Source: Hydrogenophaga sp. NFH-34 (lineage in GTDB: Bacteria > Pseudomonadota > Gammaproteobacteria > Burkholderiales > Burkholderiaceae_C). From it: 64,000 nucleotides of DNA. The notes beneath the pieces were generated by a model that saw only the letters and a program-made list of their open reading frames with translations, was not told the origin of the DNA and made no database searches. The stretch lies in contig NZ_JACBGE010000010.1 of the NCBI RefSeq assembly GCF_021401345.1, forward strand, positions 113,899 through 177,898. The letters run 5' to 3'. Shown in pieces: positions 10,022 through 19,229 of this stretch (positions are counted from its first letter, which is position 1; each line of letters starts with the position of its first letter). A program made the position numbers and the translations under genes.

Positions 10022-11155
10022 ATGAACCGCGCCGACGCCGCTTTTTCCCCCCGCATGCTGCAGGTCTTGCGCCTGTCCATGGCCCATCCCGGCGACCTGT
10101 CGGCGCTGGCCGCCCTGCTCGATGCGGGCCGGGTGCGGGCCGAAGACGTGGTCGCCGTGATCGGCAAGACCGAGGGCAACGGCGGCGTGAACGACTTCAC
10201 CCGCGGCTACTTCACCCAGAGCCTGATGCACCTGCTGGGCCAGCACCTGGGGCGCGCCCCGGCCGATCTGGTGCGCGAGCTGCCCTGCATCCTCTCCGGT
10301 GGCACCGAAGGCGTGCTCTCGCCCCACTACAGCGTGTTCGTGCGCGGCCCGGCCCCGGCCGATGCCCCCGCCGGCCCGGCCCTGGCCATCGGCCGCGCCT
10401 TCAGCCCGGTGACGCCGGCAGCCGATATCGGCCGCTGGGCCCAGGTGCGTGCCGTGGCCGACGCGGTGCGCGCCGCCATGGCCGATGCCGGCATCACCGA
10501 CCCGGCCGACGTGCGCTTCGTGCAGGTCAAAGGCCCCTGCGTCACCGCCACACGGGCCGCCGCCGCGCTCGCCGCCGGGCAGACCGTGGCCAGCGCCGAC
10601 CCCAACCGCTCCATGGCGCTGTCGCGCGCGGCGGGCGCTTTCGGTGTAGCGCTGGCGCTGGGCGAAATGGCCGACGATGCGGCGCTCGAAGCCGGTTTGC
10701 TGACCCGTTTCGACCTCTGGTGCGGGCGTGCCAGCGTGTCCACCGGCGTGGAGGTGGAAGCCAACGAGGTGGTGCTGCTGGGCCACAGCCCGGCCTGGCG
10801 CGGCCCGCTGCGCATGGCCTGCGAACCCATGGCCGACGCCATGGACCTGCCCGCGGTCACGCGCGCCCTGGCCCAGTTGGGCCTGCATGCCCGGCCGCAA
10901 CTGGCCGACGAAGACCGTGCCCGCGTGGCCGCCGCCCTGGTCAAGTGCGAGCCCGACCGCCGCGGCCAGGTGCGCGGCGCGCGCCACACCATGCTGGACG
11001 ACACCGACATCAACGCCCAGCGCCATGTGCGCGGCGCCGTGGGCGGCCTGGTGGCCGGCGCGCTGGGCGACGGGCGCATCTTCGTCTCGGGCGGTGCCGA
11101 ACACCAGGGCCCCGACGGCGGCGGCCTGATCGCCGTGATCGCGGAGGTGGCATGA
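10022..11155 (+). CDS. Ring-opening amidohydrolase (barbiturase / cyanuric acid amidohydrolase family)
   Basis: A 377-aa member of the AtzD/barbiturase family (Toblerone fold, three similar repeats each supplying a Ser-Lys pair). Signature segments visible: KTEGNGGVNDFTR, CILSGGTEGVLSPH, FVQVKGPCVT, SMALSRAAGAFGVALALGE, and a C-terminal IFVSGGAEHQGPDGGG. Family members hydrolytically open cyanuric acid or barbituric acid; the sequence alone does not tell which, and the neighbours argue for a pyrimidine-like substrate. It is the first gene of an eight-gene operon and its stop overlaps the amidase start (ATGA). Confidence 0.88.
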   Translation: MNRADAAFSPRMLQVLRLSMAHPGDLSALAALLDAGRVRAEDVVAVIGKTEGNGGVNDFTRGYFTQSLMHLLGQHLGRAPADLVRELPCILSGGTEGVLSPHYSVFVRGPAPADAPAGPALAIGRAFSPVTPAADIGRWAQVRAVADAVRAAMADAGITDPADVRFVQVKGPCVTATRAAAALAAGQTVASADPNRSMALSRAAGAFGVALALGEMADDAALEAGLLTRFDLWCGRASVSTGVEVEANEVVLLGHSPAWRGPLRMACEPMADAMDLPAVTRALAQLGLHARPQLADEDRARVAAALVKCEPDRRGQVRGARHTMLDDTDINAQRHVRGAVGGLVAGALGDGRIFVSGGAEHQGPDGGGLIAVIAEVA

Positions 11156-12534
11156 GCCCGCCCTGGTGGCAGCTCGACGCCAGCGCGCTGGGCCAGGCCT
11201 ACCGCGACGGCGCGGTCACGCCGGTGCAGGCGCTGGCCTCGCACCTGGACCGGTTGGCCCAGGTGCAGCCGGTCATCAACGCCATGGCCTGGGTCGACGC
11301 CGAAGGTGCCGGCCAGGCGGCCGCAGCCAGCGCCGCCCGCTGGCAGGCGGGCCAGCCCCTGTCGCCCCTGGACGGCGTGCCCATCACCGTCAAGGACAAC
11401 ATTCCCGTGGCCGGCCTGCCCTGCCGCTGGGGCAGCCGGCTCTACCAGGACCACGTGCCCGAGCGCGACGAAACGCCCGTGGCCCGGCTGCGCGCGGCCG
11501 GCGCCGTCATCCTCGGCAAGACCGCGGTGCCCGAATTCACCCTGCAGGGCTACACGCACAGCCCCGTCACCGGCACCACCGGCAACCCCTGGGACCCGGC
11601 GCTCACACCCGGTGGTTCCAGCGGCGGTGCGGTGGCCAGCCTCGCGGCCGGCGTGGGCGCGCTGGCCATCGGCACCGACGGGGGTGGCTCCATCCGCCGC
11701 CCGGCCGGCTTCACCGGGCTGTATGGCTTCAAGCCCGGCTGGGGCGTGGTGCCCCGCCAGGACGGCCTGCCCGAGATCCTGCCCGGCATGGAAGTCATCG
11801 GCCCCATCACCCGCAGCGCGCGCGACCTGGCGCTGGTGCTGGCGGTGATCGGCGGCGACGTGGCGGAACCCTGGGCCCCCGAGCCTGCGCCGCCGGCAGG
11901 TCTGCGCATCGCCTACTGGCGCGACATCGCCGGCTCGCCGGTGGACCCGGCCATCACCGCCGTGGGTGACGCCACCGCCGAGCGCCTGCGTGCGCTCGGC
12001 CATGCCGTGCACACCACCGCCGCGCCCGACGCCGTGCAGGCCTTCAACCAGCGGGCCTGGCCGGTCATCAGCAGCACCGGTCTGGCCCACGTGCTGCAGA
12101 CGCACGATCGGCTCGACCGGCTGACGCCGGCCCTGGCCGACATGCTGGCACGCGGCCGCGCCGGGCGTGCCACCGACCTGTTCGCCGCACAGGCCCTGGT
12201 GCGGCAATTGCAAGCCGCTCTGGCGGATGTGTTCCGTGCACACGATCTGGTGCTCACGCCCACTTCGGCGGCCCTGCCCTGGCCGGCCGACGAGCCGCAC
12301 CCCGCACACATCGCGGGCCAGGCCGTCGACGGGCGCGGGCATGCGGTCTTCACCGCCTTCGTCAACGCCTGCGGCCTGCCGGCGCTGGCCCTGCCTGCGG
12401 GGTGGGCGCAGCACCTGCCCGTGGGCGTGCAACTGGTGGGACCGACCGGGTCCGACGCGCGGCTGATCGCCCTGGCGCCAGCCTGGGAAGCCGCCAACGA
12501 CCCGGCCGCCCCCCGGCGCTGGCCCCTGCACTGA
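11152..12534 (+). CDS. Amidase-signature hydrolase
   Basis: A 460-aa amidase with the Ser-cisSer-Lys triad visible: Lys in GVPITVKDNIPV, cis-Ser and Ser nucleophile in the segments PGGSSGGAVASLAAG and GTDGGGSIRRPAGFTG. The family includes AtzE, AtzF, GatA and ureidomalonase-type enzymes. Following directly on a ring-opening amidohydrolase, it probably hydrolyses the linear ureido or amide product. AtzE needs the small partner AtzG; no such gene lies next to this one, so a stand-alone amidase is more likely. GGAGG precedes the ATG, which overlaps the previous stop by four bases. Confidence 0.88.
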   Translation: MSPPWWQLDASALGQAYRDGAVTPVQALASHLDRLAQVQPVINAMAWVDAEGAGQAAAASAARWQAGQPLSPLDGVPITVKDNIPVAGLPCRWGSRLYQDHVPERDETPVARLRAAGAVILGKTAVPEFTLQGYTHSPVTGTTGNPWDPALTPGGSSGGAVASLAAGVGALAIGTDGGGSIRRPAGFTGLYGFKPGWGVVPRQDGLPEILPGMEVIGPITRSARDLALVLAVIGGDVAEPWAPEPAPPAGLRIAYWRDIAGSPVDPAITAVGDATAERLRALGHAVHTTAAPDAVQAFNQRAWPVISSTGLAHVLQTHDRLDRLTPALADMLARGRAGRATDLFAAQALVRQLQAALADVFRAHDLVLTPTSAALPWPADEPHPAHIAGQAVDGRGHAVFTAFVNACGLPALALPAGWAQHLPVGVQLVGPTGSDARLIALAPAWEAANDPAAPRRWPLH

Positions 12535-12560
12535 ATACCTGCCCTTTGGAGAAACCGCGA

Positions 12561-13772
12561 ATGTCCCGTCCCCTGAAAGTCCTGATCATCGGTGCCGGTG
12601 TGGCCGGCGCCATCCTGGCGCGGCGCCTGGGCGCCCTGCCGGCGCTGTCGGTCACCTGCCTGGAGCGGGTGGCGCCCGACGACCACAGCGAGGCCGGCAC
12701 CGGCCTGAACGTCGGCCCCAACGCGATCAAGGCGCTGGCGATCTGCGACCCCGAACTGGCCGAAGCCGTGACCGAGGCCAGCCTGCCCTGGCAAAGCTGG
12801 CGCGTGGCGCTGGCCGACGGCACGGAACTGTTCGACCTGCCGCTGGCGCGCGTGGCCGACAACGACGGCATCCGCATCCGCTGGTCGGAGCTCTACCGCA
12901 TCCTGCGCAGCGGCGCGGAACCCCACATCCGCTACGGCTGCGAGGTGACCGGCATCGGCCCCAGCGCCCTCGACCCGCGCCAGACGCGCGTGACCTGGAC
13001 GGAAGACGGCGCCCACCACGAGCTGGACGGCATCGACCTGCTGATCGGCACCGACGGCCGCTACTCGGCCACCCGCGCGGCGTTCTCGGGCCTGCCCAAG
13101 CCCAGCCATGTGGGCGTGACCATCCTGCGCATCCTGGTGGACGACACCAGCAACGGCCTGGTGGACGACTACACCCAGTGGTTCAACCGCCACCACCGGC
13201 TGCTGGCCTTCCGCGTGCCGCCCCACCACATCTACATCGCCGGCACCTACCCGATCGATGCCGACACCCCGATCCCCGACGACTGGAAGACCCCGCAAGC
13301 CATGCGGCAGGCCTTTCTGCCCGAAAACGGTGCGCCCTCGCCGGCCGTGCAATGGCTGGTGGACGCGCTGTGCACCCATGCCGACGAGGCCCACTGGGCG
13401 CGCATGCAGGAATCCGAGGTGCGCTTCACCGAACCCGAGCGGCAGGTGCTGTACCTGGGCGACAGCGCCCACGGCATGGCGCCCACCCTGGGCCAGGGCG
13501 CGACGCAGGCGATGGAAGACGCGAGCTGCGCCGCGCTGCTGATCGAAGCGGCGGTGCAGGCCGGCCAGCACGACGTCCGCGCCTGGCTCCAGGCGATTGA
13601 CGCAGCCCGCAGCGACCGCATCCGCTTCGCGATGGACCTGTCGGTGCGCGCCACCGACACGCTGCTGCAGAACGCCGACCCGGTGGCGGGCGCGCGCTGG
13701 AAGACCGAAGACCCGTTCATCGACGACCTGTCGCGCCTGTTCCGCGACGTGGCACTCGGGACCCAGCCATGA
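12561..13772 (+). CDS. FAD-dependent aromatic/heterocyclic monooxygenase
   Basis: A 403-aa group A flavoprotein hydroxylase: N-terminal Rossmann GxGxxG in VLIIGAGVAGAILARRLG, DG motif in LLIGTDGRYSATR, and the GD motif in YLGDSAHGMAPTLGQGA. Such enzymes insert one oxygen atom at the expense of NAD(P)H; relatives include HpxO (urate hydroxylase) and salicylate-type hydroxylases. In this operon it could hydroxylate an N-heterocycle to make the substrate for the ring-opening amidohydrolase. The next gene starts within its stop (ATGA). Confidence 0.85.
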   Translation: MSRPLKVLIIGAGVAGAILARRLGALPALSVTCLERVAPDDHSEAGTGLNVGPNAIKALAICDPELAEAVTEASLPWQSWRVALADGTELFDLPLARVADNDGIRIRWSELYRILRSGAEPHIRYGCEVTGIGPSALDPRQTRVTWTEDGAHHELDGIDLLIGTDGRYSATRAAFSGLPKPSHVGVTILRILVDDTSNGLVDDYTQWFNRHHRLLAFRVPPHHIYIAGTYPIDADTPIPDDWKTPQAMRQAFLPENGAPSPAVQWLVDALCTHADEAHWARMQESEVRFTEPERQVLYLGDSAHGMAPTLGQGATQAMEDASCAALLIEAAVQAGQHDVRAWLQAIDAARSDRIRFAMDLSVRATDTLLQNADPVAGARWKTEDPFIDDLSRLFRDVALGTQP

Positions 13773-14335
13773 CCACGCCTGCCGCCGCAGCGCCCGCCGG
13801 CGACGGCGCGCTCACCCTGGGCCTGTTCCACCTGGCCATCAAGACCGAGGACCTGGCCCTGACCCGCGCCTTCTGGTGCGGCGTGATCGGTCTGCGCGAC
13901 GTGCCCCGGCCCGACTTCGGCTACCCCGGCGCCTGGCTGGCCTGCCCGCAGCCGGGGGGCCAGGCCATCATCCATGTCTATGCCGGCGGCCCGGCGCTGG
14001 GCGGGCTCGACCACGTGCCCAGCGGCACCGCAGCCATCGACCACGTGTCGCTGGCCTGCGCGGGCTACCACGCCTACCGCGCGCGCTTCGTGGCCGCGGG
14101 CCTGGACTGGCGCGAATTCCTGGTGCCCGGCACCACGCTGTGGCAGTTGTTCGTCTACGACCCCAGCGGCGTGCAGCTGGAACTGACCTTCGACGGTGCG
14201 TCCGAAGCCGGCCCGCCGCCCGACATGGGCGAAGCGCGCGTCTACCGCGCCGGCCTGTCGTTTTTTGCCGCTGCCACCTACCCCCGCCAACCCCTTTTGT
14301 CACTTCACGGAGAAACCCGCCATGCAACGCGCTGA
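13769..14335 (+). CDS. VOC-superfamily (glyoxalase/dioxygenase-like) protein
   Basis: A 188-aa protein with paired beta-alpha-beta-beta-beta modules. Likely metal ligands are His in LFHLAIKTEDL, His in AAIDHVSLAC and Glu in GVQLELTFDG, the usual His/His/Glu pattern of the vicinal oxygen chelate fold. The reaction is not predictable: ring-cleaving dioxygenase, isomerase and lyase are all possible. Its last 14 bases overlap the start of the substrate-binding protein gene. Confidence 0.75.
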   Translation: MTTPAAAAPAGDGALTLGLFHLAIKTEDLALTRAFWCGVIGLRDVPRPDFGYPGAWLACPQPGGQAIIHVYAGGPALGGLDHVPSGTAAIDHVSLACAGYHAYRARFVAAGLDWREFLVPGTTLWQLFVYDPSGVQLELTFDGASEAGPPPDMGEARVYRAGLSFFAAATYPRQPLLSLHGETRHATR

Positions 14336-15308
14336 CTTCCTTTCCCTCACCGCCAAGGGCCTTGCCGCCGTGGCGCTGTCCGCCGCCCTGCTGCCGCTGG
14401 CGCACGCCGCCGACAAGGTGCGCTTCGGCGTTTTCCCTTCCAGCGCGGCGCTGCCGTTCTACATCGCCCAGAACCGGGGCTATTTCAAGGACGTGGGCCT
14501 GGAGGTCGAAGAGATCCCCATGAACAGCCACCCGCTGACCGTGCAGGCCATCGTCGCCGGCAACATCGATGGCGCGGCCAACCTGGTCACGCTCGAAGGC
14601 GCCAACATGGAATCGCGCCGCCCGAAGACGCTCAAGTACATCTCGCTCAACGGCCAGAACAGCCAGCACGTGATCGAGCAGTTCGTGGTCAAGGCCGCCA
14701 GCCCGGCCAAGTCGCTCAAGGACTTCAAGGGCGGCTTCAAGCTGTTCTCGGCGCCCGGCCCGGCCAACATCGGCGCCGCCCGCGCCGTGCTCAAGAAGAT
14801 CGGCCTGACCGAAGGCACCGACTTCACCATCCAGGAGCAGCCCATCAACATGCACACCAGCGTGCTGCAGGCCGGTACCTTCGACGGTGGCTACGCGCTG
14901 GAGCCCGCCGCCACCATCATGGTTGGCCAGAAAATCGCCCGCCGCGTGGAAACCGGCGTGATCGCCACCCACCTGCTGGGCAGCCAGAAGGCCAGCGCCT
15001 TCGCCGCCGGCGCCGTGCTGTCGGACAAGTTCATGGCCGAGCACCCCGACGTGGCCAAACGCTTCACCGAAGCCTGGGCGCGCGGCGTCCAGCAAGCGCA
15101 GAGCGACAGCAGCACGCGGGGCTACCTGATCGCCGGCATGAAGGTGCCGCCGGAGCTGGCCGCCATCGTGCCGCTGCCGCGCATCGTCATGGCCAAGGAC
15201 CTGAGCGCCGCCGACACCGCCGATTTCCAGAAATTCCTGGATCTGGGCGTGGAACTGGGCGTGATCAAGGAGAAACTGGACAGCAAGGCGCTGCTCAAGG
15301 CCTTCTGA
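14322..15308 (+). CDS. ABC importer substrate-binding protein (NMT1/TauA-like)
   Basis: A 328-aa periplasmic protein with a cleavable signal peptide (ends about PLAHAA) and the NMT1/SsuA-type pattern VRFGVFPSSAALPFYIAQNR, GYFKDVGLEVEE, and LTVQAIVAGNIDGAAN. This family carries taurine, sulfonates, nitrate, thiamine precursors and pyrimidines. With the following ATPase and permease it makes a complete importer, presumably for the compound degraded by the enzymes encoded upstream. Confidence 0.88.
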   Translation: MQRADFLSLTAKGLAAVALSAALLPLAHAADKVRFGVFPSSAALPFYIAQNRGYFKDVGLEVEEIPMNSHPLTVQAIVAGNIDGAANLVTLEGANMESRRPKTLKYISLNGQNSQHVIEQFVVKAASPAKSLKDFKGGFKLFSAPGPANIGAARAVLKKIGLTEGTDFTIQEQPINMHTSVLQAGTFDGGYALEPAATIMVGQKIARRVETGVIATHLLGSQKASAFAAGAVLSDKFMAEHPDVAKRFTEAWARGVQQAQSDSSTRGYLIAGMKVPPELAAIVPLPRIVMAKDLSAADTADFQKFLDLGVELGVIKEKLDSKALLKAF

Positions 15309-15333
15309 ACGCCCCCGACGAACCCGACGACCC

Positions 15334-16167
15334 ATGCGAGTGTTGCCCTCGATGAACGAATCCCCCCTTTCGCCCACCCCACCCGAGGGCGCCTCGCACC
15401 GGTGGTACCCCGCCGGTACGCACATCACGGTGCGCGGCCTGACCAAGCGCTTCGACGGCGTCACGGTCTATGAAAACTTCGACCTGGACATCGCCAAGGG
15501 CAAGATCACCTCGGTGTTCGGCCCCAACGGCTGCGGCAAGAGCACGCTGATCAACATGATCTCGGGCATCCTGCCGTACGACGGTGGTCAGATCCTTTTC
15601 GAAGGCAAGGAAGCCTACGAAACCCGCATCGGCTACGTGTTCCAGAACTACCGCGAGGCGGTGTTCCCCTGGATGCGCGCGATCGACAACATCCGCTATC
15701 CGCTGCAGTTCCTGGACCTGACCAAGACCGAGCGCCAGACCCTGCTGGACAGCGTGGTCAACAGCTTCGACGTGTCTTTCGACCTCAACCGCTACCCCTA
15801 CCAGATGTCCGGCGGCCAGCAGCAACTGGTGTCCATCATGCGGGCGCTGGTGGTCGAACCCGAGGTGCTGTTCCTCGACGAGCCGTTTTCGGCGCTGGAC
15901 TACGAAATGGTGCTGTTCCTGCGCGGCATCCTGCAAAAGGTGCTCAAGGAACGCGAGGTGACGACGCTGCTGGTGTCGCACGACCTCGACGAAGCCGTGC
16001 TGCTGGCCGACGAGGTGCTGCTGCTGACCAAGCGCCCCACCCGCGTCGCCGAACGGCTGGTGTTCGATGCGCCGCGTCCGCGCGATGCCGAGACCACCGT
16101 CACCCCCGCGTTCGTGCAAACCAAGACCCGGGCCCTCGAAATCTTCCGACGCGAGGTGCGCGCATGA
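15334..16167 (+). CDS. ABC importer ATP-binding subunit (TauB/SsuB-like)
   Basis: A 277-aa ATPase with Walker [13 protein letters not shown] signature [15 protein letters not shown], Walker [13 protein letters not shown] and a switch His in [11 protein letters not shown]. No good ribosome site separates the two in-frame starts (15334 and 15352), so the start is uncertain by six residues. It ends within the permease start (ATGA). Confidence 0.9.
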   Translation: MRVLPSMNESPLSPTPPEGASHRWYPAGTHITVRGLTKRFDGVTVYENFDLDIAKGKITSVFGPNGCGKSTLINMISGILPYDGGQILFEGKEAYETRIGYVFQNYREAVFPWMRAIDNIRYPLQFLDLTKTERQTLLDSVVNSFDVSFDLNRYPYQMSGGQQQLVSIMRALVVEPEVLFLDEPFSALDYEMVLFLRGILQKVLKEREVTTLLVSHDLDEAVLLADEVLLLTKRPTRVAERLVFDAPRPRDAETTVTPAFVQTKTRALEIFRREVRA

Positions 16168-16928
16168 ACGCCCCCCACTGGCTCCACCGCCTGCGCCCGC
16201 TGCTGGGCGCGGTCATCCTGATCGCCGCCTGGGCGCTGATCCACGCCGCCGGCGCCGTCGACCCGGTGCTGCTGCCCTCGCCCACCGAAGCCGCCCAGGC
16301 GTTCTGGAAAGGCATGACCGAAGGCACGCTGGGCGCGGACTTCGGCAAGACCATCGTGCGCACGCTCAGTTCGTTCGCCATCGCCATGGTCATCGCCGTG
16401 CCGCTGGGCATCGTGCTGGGCGCCTCGCAGCGCCTGTACGAGTCGATCGAGTTCGCCATCGACTTCTTCCGCTCCACGCCGGCCTCGGCCATGTTTCCGC
16501 TGTTCCTGGTGATCTTCGGCCCCGGCGAAACCACCAAGATCGCGGTGGCGGCCTTCGGCGCCGCGCTGGTGATCCTGTTCAACGTCGCCTACGGCGTGAT
16601 GGGCGCGCGCAAGCAGCGCCAGCTCGCCGCCCGGGTGATGCGCGCACCACGCTGGCGCGTGCTGACCGACGTGACGCTGCTCGAATCCATGCCGCAGGTC
16701 TTCGTGGGCATGCGCTCGGGCGTGTCGCTGGCGCTGGTGATCGTCATCGTGGCCGAAATGTTCATCGGCTCCACCGACGGCCTGGGCCAGCGCGTCATGA
16801 ACGCCCAGATGATTTTCGACATGCCCGAGATGTACGCGGCCATCTTCGCCGCCGGCGCCCTGGGCTACGTGATGAACCTGCTGTTCCTGCTGGCCGAACG
16901 CCGTTTCGTGCACTGGGGTGGCAAATGA
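16164..16928 (+). CDS. ABC importer permease (TauC/SsuC-like)
   Basis: A 254-aa inner-membrane protein with about six helices and the cytoplasmic coupling loop [18 protein letters not shown], typical of BPD-type permeases of the nitrate/sulfonate class. It completes the importer encoded by the two preceding genes. The stop overlaps the following AtzH-like start. Confidence 0.9.
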   Translation: MNAPHWLHRLRPLLGAVILIAAWALIHAAGAVDPVLLPSPTEAAQAFWKGMTEGTLGADFGKTIVRTLSSFAIAMVIAVPLGIVLGASQRLYESIEFAIDFFRSTPASAMFPLFLVIFGPGETTKIAVAAFGAALVILFNVAYGVMGARKQRQLAARVMRAPRWRVLTDVTLLESMPQVFVGMRSGVSLALVIVIVAEMFIGSTDGLGQRVMNAQMIFDMPEMYAAIFAAGALGYVMNLLFLLAERRFVHWGGK

Positions 16929-17341
16929 CTTGGATGGCTCCCATGGCTGCTTCCACAACGCCCCTTGCCGACATCAACCGCCCCGACGTGCTGGCCGAAG
17001 TCAACGCGGTCTTCGACAGCTACGAAACGGCCCTGGTCGGCAACGACGTGGCCGTGCTCGACGAACTGTTCTGGCATTCGCCACTGACGCTGCGCTACGG
17101 CGCGGGTGAAAACCTCTACGGCTTCGAGGCGATCCAGGCCTTCCGCCAGGGTCGCCCGGCCGGCAACCTGGCGCGCACCGTGACCGCGCGCCAGATCACC
17201 ACCTTCGGCAAACACATGGCGGTGGCGCACATCGAGTTCCGCCGCGACGGCAGCGAACGCATCGGCCGCCAGAGCCAGACCTGGGTGCGCATGCCCGAAG
17301 GCTGGCGCGTGGTGTCTGCGCACGTGAGCCTGATGCTCTGA
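16925..17341 (+). CDS. AtzH/HpxZ-like protein (DUF3225, NTF2-like fold)
   Basis: A 138-aa NTF2/SnoaL-type protein: [54 protein letters not shown], and a C-terminal [17 protein letters not shown]. The family contains HpxZ of the oxalurate pathway and AtzH of the cyanuric acid pathway, where AtzH acts on a short-lived dicarboxylated urea intermediate. Its presence in this operon supports a ureide-producing ring-opening route. The ATG overlaps the permease stop (ATGA). Confidence 0.8.
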   Translation: MTWMAPMAASTTPLADINRPDVLAEVNAVFDSYETALVGNDVAVLDELFWHSPLTLRYGAGENLYGFEAIQAFRQGRPAGNLARTVTARQITTFGKHMAVAHIEFRRDGSERIGRQSQTWVRMPEGWRVVSAHVSLML

Positions 17342-17384
17342 GCCCGGGCCGCGCGGCCACGCCGCGCCGCGCCGCGACCCGACG

Positions 17385-17417
17385 AAAAAAAGCCCCGGCC
17401 ATGACGGCCGGGGCTTT
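17385..17417 (-). terminator. Strong intrinsic terminator between convergent genes
   Basis: A 12-bp stem (AAAGCCCCGGCC / GGCCGGGGCTTT) with a 5-base loop. A run of seven T follows it on the minus strand, so it ends the HpxW-like gene; the plus-strand operon can also use the hairpin but has a shorter T tract. Confidence 0.9.
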
Positions 17418-17443
17418 CGGCATTCCGGGGAACCGCAGCCCGC

Positions 17444-19000
17444 TCAGACCCCGAGCGCCAGGCCTTCGCTGCGGGGGTCGTGCGCGCCGCACAGGCCTGT
17501 GGCCGCATCCAGGCGGATCACGCCGGGCTGCCCGGCCAGCGGGCTCTGCGCGGGGATCAGGCTGATTTCGTGGCCCACGGCGCCCAGCGCCGCCACCACG
17601 TCATCCCCCACATCGGCTTCCAGCTTGAGCGTGTCGCGGGCGTCGGAAAAGGTCTTTCCGAGCAGGAAGCGCGGCCGGGCCATCGCGGCCAGCGGGTCCA
17701 GCCCGTAGTCGATCAGGCGCGTGAGCAGCGCCACCAGCGTCTGCGGCTGGCCGTCGGCGCCCTGCGTGCCGTACAGGAGCCGGGGCCGGCCGCCTTCGAG
17801 GTAGACGCCGGGGTTCAACGTGTGGAACGGCCGCTTGCCCGGCCGCAGCACGTTCGGGTGCGCGGGGTCGAGGCTGAAGGCGGCGCCCCGGTTGTGCCAC
17901 AGCACGCCGGTGTCGCCCGCGACCACGCCGCTGCCCCAGTCGAAATAGATGGTCTGCAGCAGGCTCACGCCGCGGCCCATGGCGTCCGCCGCCCCCATGA
18001 ACACGGTGTCGCCGTGCCGGAAAAGATGCGGCCAGGGCCGCGCTTTTTCGCGCGAGATGCGCTGCGCCTGGGCCGCGAGGTAGGCCGGATCGAGCAGATC
18101 GGCCACCGGCACCTGAACGTGTTCGGGGTCGGCCACCCAGCGGTCGCGGTCCATGAAGGCGAGCTTGATGGCTTCGATCATCAGGTGGTAATGCATCGCG
18201 CTGCCTTCGGCGATGCCGCCGAAATCGACATGCGCCAGCATGCCCATGGCCTGCAGCGTGCTGATGCCCTGCGTGGGCGGGCCGAAGGTGAACAGCTCGC
18301 CGCCCCGGTAGGGCAGCTTCAGCGGCGCCTCGTCGCGCGCGCGGGTGCGCTGCAGATCGCTCAGGGTCAGGGGCGAACCGGCAGCGGCCAGGCCGTGTGC
18401 CAGCCGCTGCGCGATCTCGCCCTCGTAAAAATCGCGCGCGCCGGCTTCGGCCAGCCGGGTCAGCGTGCGGGCCAGTGGCGGCTGCCGCAGCGTCTGCCCT
18501 GCCGACGGGAAAGCCGCCGAAAAACCGGGCCAGCCCGGGATCTCGGCGGCCCGCTGCGCGGCCCAGAAGCGCTGCGACTGCGAGACCGGCACCCCGTCCT
18601 CGGCGTGCGCGATGGCCGGCGCCAGCAGGGCCGGCCAGCTCTGGCGGCCGCCCCAGCGGTCACGCGAGATGTCGAACGCCTGGCCCCAGCTGTCGACCGC
18701 CGCGGCCGTCGTCAGCGCCGAAGCGGCGCCACGCACCGGGATCGACCCGCTGTAGCCGGCACAGTGCTGCGCGGCCTGGCCGATGCCGGAGAGCGCGCGC
18801 ACCGCGCCGTCGGGTTCGGCGATCAGCCAGAAGGCATCGCCGCCCAGGCCGGTGAAATGGGGGTAGACGACGGCCAGCACCGCCGCCATGGCCAGGGTGG
18901 CTTCGATGGCGTTGCCACCCTGGGCCAGCACCTGCCGGCCCGCTTCGCTGGCCAGGGGATGGGGACTCGTGACAAGGCCGTGGGGGGAGGTCGCTAGCAA
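17444..19000 (-). CDS. Gamma-glutamyltransferase-like Ntn-hydrolase (HpxW-like)
   Basis: A 518-aa GGT-family protein. The N-terminus shows the family pattern VTSPHPLASEAGRQVLAQGG and GLGGDAFWLI. The autocatalytic cleavage site is probably the Thr in HGDTVFMGAADAMGR, followed by SLLQTIYFDWGSGVV, as in the oxamate/oxalurate-type HpxW branch rather than glutathione-specific GGT. The start is a TTG with AGGAG seven bases upstream. It converges on the importer operon that ends with an HpxZ-like gene; the pair HpxW/HpxZ also occurs together in Klebsiella hpx clusters, so a joint role in ureide or oxamate breakdown is likely. Confidence 0.8.
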   Translation of the reverse strand: MLATSPHGLVTSPHPLASEAGRQVLAQGGNAIEATLAMAAVLAVVYPHFTGLGGDAFWLIAEPDGAVRALSGIGQAAQHCAGYSGSIPVRGAASALTTAAAVDSWGQAFDISRDRWGGRQSWPALLAPAIAHAEDGVPVSQSQRFWAAQRAAEIPGWPGFSAAFPSAGQTLRQPPLARTLTRLAEAGARDFYEGEIAQRLAHGLAAAGSPLTLSDLQRTRARDEAPLKLPYRGGELFTFGPPTQGISTLQAMGMLAHVDFGGIAEGSAMHYHLMIEAIKLAFMDRDRWVADPEHVQVPVADLLDPAYLAAQAQRISREKARPWPHLFRHGDTVFMGAADAMGRGVSLLQTIYFDWGSGVVAGDTGVLWHNRGAAFSLDPAHPNVLRPGKRPFHTLNPGVYLEGGRPRLLYGTQGADGQPQTLVALLTRLIDYGLDPLAAMARPRFLLGKTFSDARDTLKLEADVGDDVVAALGAVGHEISLIPAQSPLAGQPGVIRLDAATGLCGAHDPRSEGLALGV

Positions 19001-19229
19001 AATGGCTCCTGTTCGGGACGGCTTCGGGTGGCGACCAGCCCCGGCACCACCGGGCGGTCACCCAGTGATGGGCGCGGTCAGCCCGTCTGCGGGGCTTTCC
19101 CCGATTGAAACCGCCGCAAGCGCGCACGACCAGCACCGTTTTTCGCGCATGCCGAGCGAATAATGTGCGCACCGGGGGCCGCACATGCCCGGTGAGCCGA
19201 GGCTGCGCCAGCCCCGCGCCTCCGCGTCC

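Noticed and set aside
10327..12531. Long minus-strand frames (over 700 aa) across the amidase and amidohydrolase genes
   Set aside because: The opposite strand holds two proteins with intact catalytic motifs; the antisense translations are repetitive and Gly/Arg/His-rich.
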